This document shows, piece after piece, positions 6,107 through 6,696 of a stretch of DNA of 6,696 bases (positions within the stretch are counted from its first letter, which is position 1; every line of letters starts with the position of its first letter). Origin of the DNA: an uncultured Eubacteriales bacterium (GTDB lineage Bacteria; Bacillota; Clostridia; Oscillospirales; Acutalibacteraceae); contig CAKSNI010000062.1 of assembly GCA_934476025.1 (NCBI GenBank), forward strand, positions 1-6,696, given 5' to 3'. Made by a program: the position numbers and the translations under genes. Below the pieces are notes generated by a model. The model saw only the letters and a program-made list of their open reading frames with translations. It did no database searches and was not told the DNA's origin.

Positions 6107-6696
6107 CAGCTTCACCGCCTTTCAGCATTTCAATGATCATTTTTGCGGCGGCAGACGGCGTATAGCAGTCATCCCGAACCGGGATACCGTACTTTTGAAG
6201 TGTATGCAACACAGCCGTAACGGCCGGAACATTTAGCCCGATAGATTGAAGGAATTCTTCATCGGAAAACACCTCGTGTACCGAACCGATTTTGACAATA
6301 TGCGAATCATTGATCACCATGACCCGATCGCAGTACCGGGCAATGTCCTCCATTGAGTGCGAAACAATGATAATGGTTGCGTTTTTTTCACGTCGATAAT
6401 TGAGAATCGCCTGATAAATACATTCTTTTCCGGCCGGATCCAGCCCGGCGGTCGGTTCGTCAAGCACCAGTACCTTTGGCTGCATCGCCATGACCCCGGC
6501 AATGGCCACACGCCGCTTTTGACCTCCGGACAAGTCAAAGGGAGAATGAGATAAAACAGATTCATCCAAATCAACAAAACGAATGCATTCGCGCACAATT
6601 TTTCGGGTTTCCTCGGGAGAAACCCCCATGTTTGTCGGAGCGAATGCAATGTCTTTTTCGCAGGTTTCTTCAAACAGTTGATATTCCGGGTACTGA
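6096..6696 (-). CDS. ecfA2: Energy-coupling factor transporter ATPase EcfA2, N-terminus beyond window
   Basis: The visible C-terminal 199 residues are an ABC ATPase of the ECF (CbiO-like) type; about 85 residues including Walker A lie past position 6696. Numbered from the first visible residue: Q-loop QYPEYQLFEE (1-10), signature LSGGQKRR (55-62), Walker B VLVLDEP with catalytic Glu80, D-loop AGLDP (83-87) and H-loop His113 in IIVSHSMED. The run SGGQKRRVAIAGVMAM is typical of EcfA2 rather than EcfA1, and ecfT follows directly. The Q-loop helix is followed by DIAFAPTNMG, where family members usually have FGPxNxG; this looks like tolerated variation. An internal ATG at 6629 is not the start because the frame stays open, with family sequence, to the window edge. 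ecfA1 is expected just upstream, outside the window. Confidence 0.95.
   Translation of the reverse strand, partial: QYPEYQLFEETCEKDIAFAPTNMGVSPEETRKIVRECIRFVDLDESVLSHSPFDLSGGQKRRVAIAGVMAMQPKVLVLDEPTAGLDPAGKECIYQAILNYRREKNATIIIVSHSMEDIARYCDRVMVINDSHIVKIGSVHEVFSDEEFLQSIGLNVPAVTAVLHTLQKYGIPVRDDCYTPSAAAKMIIEMLKGGEADVD

Noticed and set aside
6107..6115. GTG start three codons upstream for ecfT
   Set aside because: The AAAGG would be only 2 nt away, and family N-termini align with the ATG at 6106.

Overview
The window is one minus-strand gene block of a low-to-moderate GC Firmicute, most likely a clostridial (Ruminococcaceae/Oscillospiraceae-like) organism. This rests on the energy-coupling-factor (ECF) transporter genes next to truA, a ClpE-type zinc-finger AAA+ unfoldase, a CvpA/DUF5711-like membrane pair, AGGAGG-type ribosome binding sites and tightly overlapping genes. 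Taxonomy is inferred from gene content; no marker gene was compared.

Layout in the direction of transcription (right to left). The window opens inside ecfA2, the second ATPase of the ECF vitamin transporter module, whose Walker A half lies beyond position 6696. ecfT (transmembrane coupling subunit) overlaps its end by 11 nt. truA (tRNA pseudouridine synthase) follows after 11 nt. A single-pass membrane protein with a predicted extracytoplasmic beta-propeller (DUF5711-like) overlaps truA by 17 nt. A CvpA-family membrane protein overlaps that gene by 4 nt (ATGA). These five genes read as one translationally coupled operon. After a 96-nt gap that may hold a weak promoter comes a clpE-like gene, followed by a promoter and a tRNA pair: tRNA-Gly(UCC) and tRNA-Arg(UCU), the latter cut by the left edge of the window.

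Together the genes cover micronutrient import (EcfA2/EcfT), tRNA supply and modification (truA and two tRNA genes), an uncharacterised envelope pair (DUF5711-like and CvpA) and protein quality control (ClpE with ClpP). In many Firmicutes ecfA-ecfT-truA is followed by rplM-rpsI; here the envelope pair and clpE take that place.

The most unusual non-coding signal is a near-perfect 38-bp dyad (two exact 11-bp arms, 17 of 19 positions paired overall) centred on the -10 element of the tRNA promoter, which looks like an operator. I see no CRISPR array, insertion sequence, phage gene or toxin-antitoxin pair. Most of the window is ordinary core genome, and the findings are modest.
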